NCBI GenBank assembly: GCA_024516035.1
Contig: CM044955.1
Span: 57,077,655 to 57,141,654 of the forward strand
Direction of reading: 5' to 3'
Length of the DNA stretch: 64,000 nucleotides
Source: Bactericera cockerelli
Lineage: Eukaryota > Arthropoda > Insecta > Hemiptera > Triozidae
In this document: piece by piece, positions 52,135 to 63,154 of the stretch
How positions within the stretch are numbered: position 1 is the first letter of the stretch
Layout: every line of letters begins with the position of its first letter
Notes under the pieces: model-generated
Database searches by the model: none
The model's input: only the letters and a program-made list of their open reading frames with translations
Told to the model about the DNA's origin: nothing
Position numbers and translations under genes: made by a program

Positions 52135-52700
52135 CTCTCGGCCCTCCTAGGTGGCGGCCATTGTGAGTTCCTGACCCTTGGCTCTAGAGGGAGGTCCATT
52201 GTGAATTCCTGACCCTGGCCTACTAGAGTGAGGGCCATTGTGAATTCCTGACCCCTGGCTCTAGAGTGAGGGCCATTGTGAATTCCTGACCCTGGCCTAC
52301 TAGAGTGAGGGCATTGTGAATTCCTAAACTTGGCCCTGTCATAGTGGGGCGATTTTGTGAATCCTATCTCTCGGCCCTACAGTAGTTAGGGCCTTTGTGA
52401 ATCCCTAACCCTGGCCCTATTATAGTGAGGGCCATTATGAATCCTAGGTCCTAGCTCTAGTGTAGTGAGGGTCGTTATAAATTCCAGGTGTCACAAAGGG
52501 AAAGGATGACTTTTAAACCATCGCTTAGGACGATAGAAGAACTAGAATCCCTCGCTATCCTATAGTGTAGTAAGGGCCATTATAAATCCCTTGCTATTAC
52601 GTTGTGTAGTAAGGGCCATTATTAATCTCTCGCTCCTGGCCCTAGCATAGTGAGGACCATTCTGAATCCCTCGCTATTCAGACAGTACTGTAGGTAAAGT
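52135..52700 (+). repeat. 3' UTR tandem repeat after the stop codon
   Basis: About 12 units of 35-45 bp with GTGAGGGCCATTGTGAATTC, CTGACCCTGGCCTACTAGA. Regular near the stop codon and more diverged to the right (AGTAAGGGCCATTATAAATC). The first unit lies 15 bp after the TGA. Confidence 0.9.
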
Positions 52701-53562
52701 GTCATAATGATGAACTCCTGTGTCCCATCCTCCCGTATGAACTGTTCTTGATATCCCGCGTACATTCGTTAAATCAGAGATCTGTCTGTATGATAGACTG
52801 TCTCCATGGTAACGTCACACTAACTTTAACATTAGCACGTTGAACACCGAGGCTTTTTTTCTAGTTTTTTTCCCAGGTACATGGGACAAAATTGGGATTC
52901 TTAATTACATTATGTCCCCTTTATGTCACCGGTTGGTTTCATGACTGAGTATCATTGTGTGCTCTGAAAAATCTGGATGATACCCATCGGTGGGTTTCAT
53001 CGTGTTCAACGTGTTAAGACTTAAACTCGTTTGAATGAGATAATTAATCCTTGTATGACCGTAGAAAAATAGAAGATTTCTTTCTCGAGAAAAATTAAAA
53101 AAATAAAAAATCATAGTGTATTTGTTTGGGCAGTGCCGTAGCGACATAATTAGGACTTTTTTCCACTCACACCAAGCTTTCTAGTATTTTTAGCTTCGAG
53201 GAAGTAAATGAAATCTCAGTTGGTGCTACTTTCACTCGCACAACGCACTCTTCTTGTTCACTCAAAACTTCGAAACTTTTGGTGCTTACTCGATTTGAAT
53301 CTCGAAAAACGAATCCTCACGAAGTATGTGCTCGCCATTAATGTCCTTTTTGCTGCCCATATTTATGCATGGCAAATCTGAATCCTGCTTATGTTGTATA
53401 CCTTGTAATCTCATAATATTTTAACATCTCCTAGTAATCTCATAATATCTCTGATATTTATTAAAATCTCGACTCACTCTCACTAACGCACGCAGGCCCG
53501 ACTTAATTAACTCTGCTGTAGTGGACACTGTCTAAATTATATGATTTAAGCTATGTGATTAT
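52701..53562. other. Probable 3' UTR and intergenic sequence
   Basis: Several AATAAA hexamers (for example near 53103) could end the formin mRNA, but none can be chosen from sequence alone. Confidence 0.4.
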
Positions 53563-53840
53563 CTGTACCTAAGTGGTCGTCTGACTGGCAATCCAGAGGT
53601 CGCGGGTTCAAAATCCAGCCGGGACATGACAAGTTATCTTTCCCACTTGGAATTTTGACTACATAACAATGTGTCCTTGGGCTTACTGCTGGAATAATAT
53701 GACTCATTCGTCCTAATCGGGCAGCATAATAATTGTATCTATACTCAAATAAATAAAGAGGTGCTTTGTTAAATCATGGCATAATGGGACTACCTGTCTT
53801 GCGCGGACAATCTAAATAAAACACTTCTTATACTTATAAA
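53563..53840 (+). mobile_element. SINE family B followed by the AATAAAGAGGTGC repeat
   Basis: B box GCGGGTTCAAAATCCAGCCG, body to CTAATCGGGCAGCATAAT, then AAATAAATAAAGAGGTGCTT as at 14755. Confidence 0.75.
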
Positions 53841-54390
53841 TAAGGTGATAATATTATTACTGGAGAAATCACAACACTAAAATGACAGTCTCCACTTTAG
53901 CGTCGTTCATTAATTCAGGCCCAATTTCTTATGAAATCTCTCTACACAATAGTTACTCCACTAAAACACTCGTATCAATACAATACAATACCTTGCAATA
54001 CTAAAACGTTTAATACTCCCCATTTTCCCATACCAAGTCTAAACCTACCATTTTGTTATACATACTATTTTTTAAATGATTTTTTTGTATAGTGTTCTCC
54101 TCTTGAATCATTGTCATAATACTAATGTATTTTGTTACTTTTTTTATTTGCCTATTATAATGTTCATTATTTATTATTTCTATTTGACAGCTATTTTATT
54201 TTTTTTATTTTAAAATAGTACCTTGAAATTTATATTCAAATTATGCTTGTAAGAATATCAGAGAATAGTTTCCTACAGTTTTCGAACAACGTTAAAATGA
54301 ACGCGTTTTAAACTAGGACCTACTTTATATCATTCACATGTCATGTCATGCACTGAAGTTAAATAAAACTCGTTCATTTTATCTTTATTG
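53841..54390. other. Intergenic, nothing recognised
   Basis: AT-rich sequence. Confidence 0.4.
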
Positions 54391-54498
54391 CCGACCTCAT
54401 TAGCTTGGTCGATAAGGCGGCGGACTTGTAACTTGGAGGTCGGTGGTTCAAGTCCCGGTTTCAGCGTAGATTTAGTAAAGTGGGTTTGAGTAGTTGTC
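54391..54498 (+). mobile_element. SINE family A copy, tail truncated
   Basis: GACCTCATTAGCTTGGTCGA to GGGTTTGAGTAGTTGT. Confidence 0.85.
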
Positions 54499-55542
54499 AA
54501 AATACGCATTAAGCATTTTTTTTTTAATAGGTATATTCACAATTATTTTTTTCCAGTATAATCTCAATTTAAAATTGACATATTAGTAGACCTCTCCTAC
54601 TGTAGTATTTATTTAGCTTTGTTTTAAATCAATAGCTCCTAGTGTAAATTCAAAGGAACCCACTGTAGAAGAGTGGAATTTATTTTATTTTTCTTAGAGG
54701 ATATCAAAAAATTGAAATTATTTAGAGCGGAATTCATAAACGCTTTTGTAATACCTCTGTGGCGCTAAGTCTCGGATTGTCTAAGAGAGGGGAAAACCGA
54801 TGCTAAGCATTGACTTAAGTTATGGATTTTGTCTATTCATTTCGCCCTTAATCATTTAACAATGCATAAAGGCAGTTCATAAAATTGTATTTTTTCATTC
54901 TGACATTCCCAGTGAAGTTCTATGGGCATTTATTTTAGTAATTTTATAATCATTAACTCTAACTCTAAGTAAGGTAGAGAGGTGTAATGATTTCATATTT
55001 GCCAAGGATGCAAAATCAACAGCAAAAAAATTCCTGGTTATTTTTTTTATCGGTTTACTCTTACAATTTTTACGAGTAACTTTTTTATGTGTTAGTTTAT
55101 TCAAGTGAAAATTGTGAATTTTTAGTTCGAAATAGTTATCATTCTATTGCCATATTGAGATGTCCCGGACAGAGCTTCCTCATGTTTAGAATACCTCACT
55201 TCTTGTTTTTAGTTTTGTCAGTGGTGTAGTCTGGAGGTCTTCATAGTTTTGAATAATTTTCTTTTCTTTGTCCTTTTCAACTAATTTGATTTTTAATTTT
55301 ACTACTGCCTCCCACGACACACTTCATAGGTGTGGCCCTTAGTGTGGGATGACGACAGCCAAAAGAAACTAGCATAAGTTCAGTTAAAAATATTATGAAT
55401 TATGTAAACTGTCATTGTTATTTATATTTGAACCATTTACTTGTCATGTATTAAATGAAAAAATAAACTAACCGTGCAGTACAGGAGAAAGATTGACTGC
55501 AGAATTAAAAGTAACTTTTCAGTCAGAATTAAAAGTGGTTAG
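54499..55542. other. Intergenic, nothing recognised
   Basis: AT-rich; the short frames lack support. Confidence 0.4.
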
Positions 55543-55735
55543 CGCGCTAGGAAGCCAGGTAGCGCAGGGATCCGTTGCTTCGAATCCCACACAGTGCTTG
55601 AATTTCTTCTCATTAATTTGAGTTTGTGACATAATAATAAGACTCTGAGGGTTAGGAGGTAGAAAATGCTTTGAGCATTAACCTCGCCTGGTGGTTACCT
55701 TCCACTAAAAAGTGTTATTATTATTGTTATTATGA
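55543..55735 (+). mobile_element. SINE family D copy
   Basis: Truncated head with B box GCTTCGAATCCCACACAGTG, complete tail to TTCCACTAAAAAGTGTTATT. Confidence 0.8.
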
Positions 55736-56874
55736 ACACGTTCCATTCTGTTTTATTCTAAAATGGTCTCTCCAGATTTTAAAATTTTGATTTATAATAA
55801 AAAAATGACAGTTAAATACAAATACATATACTTAGTGTCCCAAGTTTTTTTTTTTTTAAATAATTTGAGGTGATTTTTCGAAATCAATTGAAAAAAAAAA
55901 CTTGAAAAAATTTTTACACCTAAAATATAAACTTAAGCTTGGTGAAGAAAAGTAAAAGTGGCTCTCATGTCTTTGTGCATTATGAACACCTAACATTTTT
56001 TACCGATTTGCTTTCAAAACTGACTTATTATTTGTTCGTAACTGCGTTCGACGTCATTTTCAGAAAAATAATCCGCGATCATTTTAGTCTTAGAGTTTGT
56101 CCCCTAAAATTGATTCTGAAATTTTAAACAAAAAAAAATCATACATTAATTCTCTTTACTCTATCTTTGACCAGAATTCAGAAAAAACTCGACTTGTGTC
56201 TATTTGGAAAACATCACCTTCTGTTTATTTGAGTCCCTTGTGAAAAAAAGAAGAAGAAAATAGGTCAAATTTTCGACGAATACAATACTTTCCTTATTAT
56301 AGGATTGAAAAACTAAAACTAAATCTTGAAAATATTTTCATAAAGACAGAGTTGGTTTATTTCAATGTGTCCCAAGGTCGGGCCTTCGCCATATCTTCCA
56401 CCCTTTAGCTACACCACTGCACTGATTAATTAGTTTTGTACAAATGCAACAAGCGCACCTTTTATAAAAATTGTATACTGTCAATTACATATGTATCTGC
56501 TTTTCTTAGTTATCTTGTCTACATAAACCATGTACATATATTATTACCACATTAATTTTTTTATACATACATGAATAAAAAAAAAACTGAATAGAATTTG
56601 TAAATAACAACACACACGCAGGTGCTTTATACTATAAATATAATATATTTACGTAATGATGATTATTATTATATGATTCCAAGTTGAAAAATGAATAAAA
56701 AATGTTTGAATAAATTATTTCCTTGTATGATTTTATTATTTTCCATTGGTGGTATTTCAGCACGAATAAAAATTTGTCTCTTTAGCAGAAGGTGGTTCCT
56801 AACTAAAGGTAAGGAAATTAAGTGGTCAAAATGTTTTTGCCTCCCGACCTAGAGAGCAAATAAATTATTATAAG
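55736..56874. other. Intergenic, nothing recognised
   Basis: AT-rich sequence with short A and T runs. Confidence 0.4.
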
Positions 56875-57045
56875 CCGACCTCCATGGCTCAGTGGTTAAG
56901 AGCATTGGTTACTGATCCGGAGGTTGCGGGTTCGAATCCCGGCCGGAGCGGAAAATTCTGACCGAAATTTTTCGTTTCCGGAATGGCATGGATGTAAAGG
57001 TAATGTGCCCTGAAGTAATGCGAAAGCGCTTCCGGGGCACCTTTG
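56875..57045 (+). mobile_element. SINE family C, best copy
   Basis: CCATGGCTCAGTGGTTAAGA (A box), GCGGGTTCGAATCCCGGCCG (B box), body to GCTTCCGGGGCACCTTTG. A 5S-SINE starts about 10 bp later. Confidence 0.9.
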
Positions 57046-57054
57046 AAAAAATCA

Positions 57055-57230
57055 GGTGTCGATGGCACGTTGAATGAACCAGTTCTCGTTCTGTCACTAA
57101 AGTTAAGCAACGTCCAGCAATTTTAGGAATTTAATGGGAGACCATTCATATTCGAACTCTCGTGATGCTGGCTATTCCTGGCCCCACTCGGGCTGGATGA
57201 GGTTAATTTGAGTAGCAGGTTTGTGAGTTT
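57055..57230 (+). mobile_element. 5S-rRNA-derived SINE, sense orientation
   Basis: GTGTCGATGGCACGTTGAAT, CCAGTTCTCGTTCTGTCACT, AAAGTTAAGCAACGTCCAGC, GGGAGACCATTCATATTCGA, then the shared tail GGCTGGATGAGGTTAATTTG. Confidence 0.88.
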
Positions 57231-58251
57231 TTTTCTTAACAAGTCAACAGAAAACTAATGCTACAAGTCATGAGCATGAGTCATGACTTAAGATCTCGAT
57301 ATTGTCTATTAATTTCGCCCTTAATCCCAGAGAAAGATCCCGGAAAAAGTACACACTACACAGCCATATCTGTTTCTCAATCGCTTGCAATGGGTAATTA
57401 CTCTTTCTTATGAAGCCGTTATGAATGGCCGCTAGGTATTTGACTTATGGCCTCTGACTATAAACCTTGTTAGCACTCTACAATCATCCTCACCCACGGT
57501 CGAAAAAAACTCGCTAAATATTCACAAGTACCTGTAATCAAGTCGTTCCTTGGAGATATTTCGATAACGGGTTGATGGGAGTCGTTCTCGAGTTATGGAT
57601 TACAGGGCAGGTTCAGTAATTGATTGGTGAGAATGGTTTAAGATCCCAATCTTGTACTAGTCTTAGTATGGATAGATAATTGCTATGTATAAGATTGAAT
57701 TGACGCCGGGGCTAAATGAATTGCAGTTTGCCTCTTCGGAGCTAAGTATGTATATTTTATCATAATATTGTAGATATACCCTGTCATACACGTAAATGCA
57801 TTTTTATTGCGTGTGTAAAACTGTGTATGCATAAAAATAAATAAAATAAAAATAAGTAAATCAACAAGTTTACCTGACTTACCTATCTATTACTGTTGGT
57901 GGACAAAATATAAACTTGGTTTTGTTGTTAGATATAAATATTTGGTGCGCCTATTTATTGGTTTTTGTAGGGACCTTATTTTTTTACATTTCTTTTTTAG
58001 AAGTTTGAACTGGGAAACCTAAGAGGACTGGCTATATGAATAGAAAACATAGGTTTTATAGTTTGGTTCTAAAACGTCTGGCTGAGGGACTATAAACAGT
58101 TAGTAGACCAGCATTGGCTTGGTTCTGGGGGCCCTTGTCCATTATTAGCCTCCTTGTAAAGTCAGTGGTAGAAGTGCTGACTCATTCCTCCACTGTCTGG
58201 CTACCATCGTTCACGATGACGCCACCCTATGATGAAAACGTCTGGTGCATT
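57231..58251. other. Intergenic, nothing recognised
   Basis: No coding or repeat signal that could be supported. Confidence 0.4.
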
Positions 58252-58413
58252 TTAATAGCTTCTCTCACGGATTCCCGTGATTGTAACAGATAAATTCTTC
58301 ATGTTCGAAAGAAAAGTATTGTCTCGGGCAATATACTCTGCTTTTTCTAGCATCCTATCCAGATCAGCATGGTTTATCGTCTGCATGACCTGGTTGTAAT
58401 ATTGCAGCATGGT
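58252..58413 (-). CDS. Minus gene, last exon
   Basis: Encodes TMLQYYNQVMQTINHADLDR through MKNLSVTITGIRERSY and TAA. Acceptor CGTGTTTCAG just right of 58413; phase 0. Confidence 0.65.
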   Translation of the reverse strand, partial: TMLQYYNQVMQTINHADLDRMLEKAEYIARDNTFLSNMKNLSVTITGIRERSY

Positions 58414-61400
58414 CTGAAACACGAAAGCAAAAGTTTTGTTCCGAACAAGCGTCATTATTATTTTACACTTTATTAAATAAGGTCATATATACAAACAGTT
58501 AATTAAAAATTAATATACAATATATTATTATGAAGAAGTAAAAACCGAAAAAATAGAGAAAAAATAAAAGTTCGTTCAGACTTTACGAGAAAAAAACCTT
58601 CTAGAAAATAACCTTAAATTTAAGATTCTTGAATATTCAGTATTCAGATTTCTTCCTCAAAAAAGGGTTAAAGAGATATTCATTTATTTATTTTTCAACA
58701 AAATTATAATATATAATGGAGACTTGAAAGTGTTTTGCTTCTTATAACCATCCTTTATTTTCTTACTTCATCCTATCACCAAAATATCATTATTCTTCTT
58801 TTTACTCTGTCTTATCCGTCGTCGACGTTGTTCAACCTCATGGTTGAGGTTGGTTGGTTTTGGTACATTTTTTACGGCTGGATGCCCTTGCTAACGTCAT
58901 CAACGATTCTATTTGATTTTAACGTCCTGGATTAGGACGGGGGTTTTACCCTCCATTCGCTGGGAATCGTACTAGCTACCCACATTAACCTCACCCAGCC
59001 TGGGTAGGGCTGGAAATGCCAGCCTCACATGTACGGAGGGAACAGAATTTTCTGTGTGAAAAATCTGCTTCGACCGGAGATTGTACTCGGGATCTCTGGA
59101 CTGCGGGCAGTAGTCACAACCATTACGCCACGGAGGCTGGCATTATCATTTATGTTAATGATAGTATTGTCAGTACAATATTGTGCCTGTGAATTACAAA
59201 TGCTTAAGCATCATAATTTTCATTACCTCGCGTCTTTCCCGGTAGCTCAGTGGTCAAGGCGTCGGTCTGGTAACCTAGAGGTCGCGGGTTCGAAACCTAG
59301 CTGGGACATGACAAGTTATTTTCCCATTAGGGATTTTAACTTACTGGGTTACTGCTGGAATAATAGGACTCAATAGTGCTATAAATAGGGAAGAATAAAA
59401 AAGGTGATATTATTTTTACCTCATTTAACTGATGGCGGGTTCCAAACTTGATTTTGTATCTCTGAATATTGCTCCCTTCTTTTAACCCCATTGTGAACAT
59501 GGGATCATTTTTTGTAACGTCAAATGAAATCCAAGCAAGCATACGAGCTGGTAATCAGAACATAATAGAATAGCATAAATCAATTCGGGTCACTCGCAGG
59601 TTAAAATAGAAAAGTGTTTCCTTTTGGAAGTTTGAATCAAGAAAATTAGACTACGACCGTGCTAGTTTGCCGTTCAACAAGTGACACTTAAAGAGATATC
59701 TAGATTGGGATGACAGCTAGCAAGGAGAAAGAAAAATATCATAAGATGAGTAAATGCACATATTAGTGCAAAGAAATAGAAAGAGAGAGCGTAAAGTTAT
59801 TCTCAATTTGATGTCACTTATTTTTAGCTTTTTAAACTCATTTTTTTAGTGGGGCGTTCTTTCTTTTCTAACCACGAAGTGGTGTTTTTGGGGGATATCA
59901 GTATTTTTTGTACAAAACTGTGGGTTCATCCATTAAAACAGTAATGTGAATAACAAAAATCAATACGCTGAAAAAATATGCAACTATAAAGTTGGTGTTT
60001 TTGGGGAATTAAATACTATCAATAATTTTGATTTCAACGTACCTTCAGTGTCGCGGCGGAGGATATTCCTGAACGATCCCACCAAATGCGCCTTGGTTGT
60101 CGTTATCTCAAAAGAGCAGTAAGGTTTGCCGATGTAGTACAGATGTGTCTTCTTGTAATTCTGTGAATTTTGATCAACATTCTTGGCCAATATGTAGTTC
60201 TTTAGGGCGGAGAATTCCATGATTCCCCTCAGTGACGCTGAATAAATATGTCATGATAATGATTATTTCATATATACCATCGTGAGTGCTTGAACTCGCT
60301 TTACTAAATATTTGCTGAACTTGAGACACGAACTACCGACCTCCGTTTATGAGTCCGCCGCCCACCGTATCGATACGATTAATTGAGCTACTGATCTCGG
60401 TAGGAGTAGGGAATTGAAATAATCTCTAAAACTGCATTGTTAGTAGACCTCAATTTCAGGTAGACAAGTTAACTTTTTTCTGCATATTTGTAGTCATGTC
60501 AAATTTTTCATGGAAAAATTGAGAATGAAAAAAATACCATATAAAACGATTTTTTTTTGTTATTAAAAAAAATCGATATCACGATATACAGTATGTTTCT
60601 GAAAATGTAGCCACCCCCTCGTAACATGAACGCAATGGATTTTTCCAATTTCAATTTTAGTCCTGTGGTCATAATCATTGTCCTTTAGGCCATATTTTTC
60701 TCTTGAATTTTAAATGGAATGAAAATTGTCAAAACAACTGATTCGTACCTGATAAAATTTAAAGAAAAAGTCAATTATTCTCAGCCTAATTTAAGCTTTA
60801 ATTACAATTGAACATACAATTATTGGGAAGCCCTCCATCTTGCATCACGACAACACCTTTATTCAGACCTAGGCCAGGGTCCATCAGCACGTATCCCAGC
60901 CTTCCTGTTATGTTCATACGTAGGAGCGCTGTGAATATGACACGAAATAGAATTTGAAATCGCAAGTTCACGTTCAACCAACACCAACACACACCAATGA
61001 CGCGACGACGACGCGCGACGGCGCGTTGAATGTAACACTTCTCGTAGGATCACCGAAGTTAATCATCGTTCAGCGAGGTGAAGACTTCGTGATGCTTGCA
61101 TTCCGGCCCAACCGAGGCCCTGATAGGTATAGTATAGTAAAGTAGTGCTTTATTTAGACTGTCGGCTCGAGACAAGAAGTCCCATTACGCTAACAGTTTA
61201 ATATAGCACTTTTTTATTTATTGTATATTTTTACATGATTTTACATTATTAAAAATAGACAAATATAGCACAAGTTACGATATCAGAGCAACAATTGCAC
61301 TGGTAGTCAAGTGGTTAACGCGCTAGTCTCATGATCCAGGTAGCGGAGGGATCCGTTGGTTCGAATCCCACCCAGTGCATGAATTCTTCCTCATTAATCT

Positions 61401-62003
61401 GAGTTTGTGACCACATAATAATAAGACTCTGAGGGTTAGGTGGTAGAAAAAGCTTAGTGCATTACTGCATTAAATGTCATTTTGTGGAAGAATTAGGGAA
61501 ACAATTAAAAGATCAAAGTGGAGAACAGAAACCGAAGACTCTACCTCTACCCATCCCTGTCCTTTGCGATCCAGAGAAAGAATGCATCGAGTATTCTTGG
61601 GACTTTTCCTCCCAATCCCTTTCTGGACTAAATCTACCAACTTTAATACGATTTCGTTCGTAAATAAAGCTATAATTTCGCCTTTTTTTATAATAAAGAC
61701 TCACCCGCAACGTGGTTGTGTTTAAATTTCAGCGTGTTCGGCTCCTGACTGAAAGAAGTCCTTTTTCTTGCATTAACTCTCAACTTTTTCAGCAAAATCT
61801 TCGGATTGTACAAACTAGCTGTGATCAAGTAAACGCTGTCTCGCACCCCCGCAATCTGTCGAGTCAGTCGGTCGAGCAACTCAATAGCCAAAGACGTGCA
61901 AACCTTGGCAGGGAAGAACGTTGGGACGAAGGTTTGGAAAAAGGAGTCGAAATTGAATGCTTCCCCAAATCGCACCGCGGCTTTTTTATACTCGTCGTAA
62001 AAG
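58252..62003 (-). CDS. Unrecognised minus-strand gene, 5 exons, 5' end outside
   Basis: Five minus-strand exons join in frame: 62003-61705, 60928-60818, 60237-60043, 59547-59420 and 58413-58252, ending in TAA. All four junctions are GT-AG and their phases match (1/1, 1/1, 1/1, 0/0), which chance would rarely give. The 298 visible residues show no membrane segment. Cys in PAKVCTSLAIELL, His in FKHNHVA (62 residues later) and Asp in GYVLMDPG (19 after the His) recall the Cys-His-Asp order of arylamine N-acetyltransferase and transglutaminase-like folds. That is an inference from spacing and local pattern; no family name is claimed. The 5' exons should lie right of 64000 or in the unassigned 62004-63150 stretch. 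Confidence 0.65.
58455..58560 (-). mobile_element. Retroposon G tail in the last intron
   Basis: TTATTTTACACTTTATTAAA, then AAGGTCATATATACAAACAG; parallel to the minus gene. Confidence 0.5.
58820..59143 (-). mobile_element. SINE E, full copy in the minus gene's last intron
   Basis: Head GCCTCCGTGGCGTAATGGTT on the minus strand, tail through GGAGGGTAAAACCCCCGTCC to GGTTGAGGTTGGTTGG. Confidence 0.85.
59237..59412 (+). mobile_element. SINE family B copy next to minus exon 4
   Basis: TCCCGGTAGCTCAGTGGTCA, GCGGGTTCGAAACCTAGCTG, tail AAGGTGATATTATTTTTAC. Its 3' end touches the donor of the exon at 59420, so the donor's first intron bases lie in the SINE tail. Confidence 0.85.
59420..59547 (-). 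CDS. Minus gene, exon 4 of the visible set
   Basis: Encodes ARMLAWISFDVTKNDPMFTM and GLKEGSNIQRYKIKFGTRHQ, then LNE. Acceptor TGATTACCAG, donor GAG|GTAAAA. Its first two bases complete the codon left open by the exon at 60043. Confidence 0.65.
59640..59990. repeat. One-armed relative of the 17289 hairpin
   Basis: Shares CAACAAGTGACACTTAAAGA, TTGGGATGACAGCTAGCAAG, TCTCAATTTGATGTCACTTA and AACCACGAAGTGGTGTTTTT, plus the segment beyond the hairpin. Confidence 0.75.
60043..60237 (-). CDS. Minus gene, exon 3 of the visible set
   Basis: Encodes SLRGIMEFSALKNYILAKNV, DQNSQNYKKTHLYYIGKPYC and SFEITTTKAHLVGSFRNILR, then RDTEG. Acceptor TTTATTCAG, donor AAG|GTACGT. Confidence 0.68.
60270..60403 (-). 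mobile_element. SINE family A, diverged copy
   Basis: GAACTCGCTTTACTAAATAT to GATTAATTGAGCTACTGATC, with a short duplication (CGTATCGATACGATTAA). Confidence 0.75.
60404..60817. other. Intron of the minus gene, nothing recognised
   Basis: AT-rich sequence. Confidence 0.4.
60818..60928 (-). CDS. Minus gene, exon 2 of the visible set
   Basis: Encodes LLRMNITGRLGYVLMDPGLG and LNKGVVVMQDGGLPNN. Acceptor CATATTCACAG, donor T|GTATGT. It fits phase 1 on both sides, and skipping it also keeps the frame (111 bp). Confidence 0.62.
60985..61115 (+). mobile_element. 5S-rRNA-derived SINE head
   Basis: ACGGCGCGTTGAATGTAACA, GTAGGATCACCGAAGTTAAT, GTTCAGCGAGGTGAAGACTT, then truncated after CATTCCGGCCCAACCGAGG. 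Confidence 0.75.
61130..61230 (-). repeat. Reverse copy of the repeat at 14735
   Basis: AGTAGTGCTTTATTTAGACT, GTCGGCTCGAGACAAGAAGT and TAACAGTTTAATATAGCACT. Confidence 0.75.
61295..61475 (+). mobile_element. SINE family D, best copy
   Basis: CACTGGTAGTCAAGTGGTTA (A box), GGTTCGAATCCCACCCAGTG (B box), GAGTTTGTGACCACATAATA, tail GGTAGAAAAAGCTTAGTGCA. Confidence 0.85.
61705..62003 (-). CDS. Minus gene, exon 1 of the visible set
   Basis: Encodes FYDEYKKAAVRFGEAFNFDS, FFQTFVPTFFPAKVCTSLAI and ELLDRLTRQIAGVRDSVYLI, then a basic stretch to KFKHNHVA. Acceptor TTTGTTTCAG right of 62003, donor GCGG|GTGAGT. The first base completes a codon begun in an unseen exon. Confidence 0.68.
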
Positions 62004-62119
62004 CTGAAACAAATAGGTACTTGGTAAGAAAATAATTCCCAAAAAATACCACTTCGTGGTAGAAAAAATCCCCGCCAAGACTGCAACCCAAAAAATGTCT
62101 GAAATAATTTTTGGGCCAC

Positions 62120-62415
62120 ACTCTATCATCAAATGAGAGCAATTTAAACCAAGGAACATTATTGTTAATCAGAGCAATTTGAACCAAGGAACATTAGTGC
62201 TAATTAGACCAATTTGAACCAAGGACCATTAGTGTTAATTATAGCAATTTGAACCAAGGAATATTAGAGTTGAATCGAGCAATTTGAACCAAGGAACATT
62301 ATTGTTAATTAGAACAATTTGAACCAAGGAATATTAGTGTTAATTAGAGCAATTTGAACCAAGGAACATTAGTGTTAATTAGAGCAATTTGAACCAAGGA
62401 ACAGTCTTACTTAGA
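62120..62415. repeat. Minisatellite of about 35 bp, eight units
   Basis: Unit TTAGAGCAATTTGAACCAAG followed by GAACATTAGTGTTAA, with small variants. It lies about 115 bp upstream (in the minus direction) of the acceptor of the exon at 62003. Confidence 0.92.
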
Positions 62416-62439
62416 GCAACTTGAATTTAAAATGGCCTT

Positions 62440-62620
62440 GGAAAATCAGCCGGGAAAAAATGACTTCAGACATTTCGTGGGTCGAAGACTTGGCGGGAAT
62501 TTTTATACCACAAGGAGGTATTTCTTGGGGGATTTCACTAGTTTTTGTAAAATATATATGTGTATCCGTCAATCCGTTTGTTCGTTGGTACTCCTCATCA
62601 GAGAGAGGGGAGGCATACTA
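62440..62620. repeat. Relative of the 62040 and 17800 repeat
   Basis: GACTTGGCGGGAATTTTTAT, ACCACAAGGAGGTATTTCTT and GTGTATCCGTCAATCCGTTT. 62040-62115 holds a diverged reverse relative (ACCACTTCGTGGTAGAAAAA, CCCCGCCAAGACTG). Confidence 0.5.
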
Positions 62621-63150
62621 CGGGATGTGCAGGCTACAACACAGACCACGAGCGTCTACAGTAGCTGTTGTTTCATGGCTTCAAAAAAATGGAGGTCCCT
62701 TCTAATTTATTGATGATGACAGTGAACAGTATGTTGATGTTTTTGTTGATAATAATGGTGAAAATATTAAATATGTTGGTGATAGAACCAAACAACCTCA
62801 ACCATGAGGAAGAGGTTGACCAGTGTCGACCCCAAGTTTGGTTTGGGAAAATGCAAAGTGAAAGAAGAAAAGTGCTGATTTATAAAACAGGATTAAATCA
62901 GCTGTGATTGACTTAAGAGACCCTGACTTATCTTAAAATTAACCCTGTTTGATAATTCGGCCCTTTTAATTTTGTAAAATATCAAAGACCATCTTACTCA
63001 TAATACACAGGAATGTTAGAGAAGACAAGTTCTGCTATCAAGGTGGAATACTGTTAATTTATTACCCGGATAATATTATTAAACTGTGAAATACTTTGGA
63101 ATCTTTGGATGTTCATAGGTGGCACTTCTGGACCATATACAGGGTTGAAT
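62621..63150. other. Intergenic or intronic, nothing recognised
   Basis: No exon of the minus gene could be identified here. Confidence 0.4.
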
Positions 63151-63154
63151 ATAG

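Noticed and set aside
61457..61725. Plus-strand small genes at 61457 and 61474
   Set aside because: They start in a SINE D tail and overlap the intron next to the minus-strand exon; no support.
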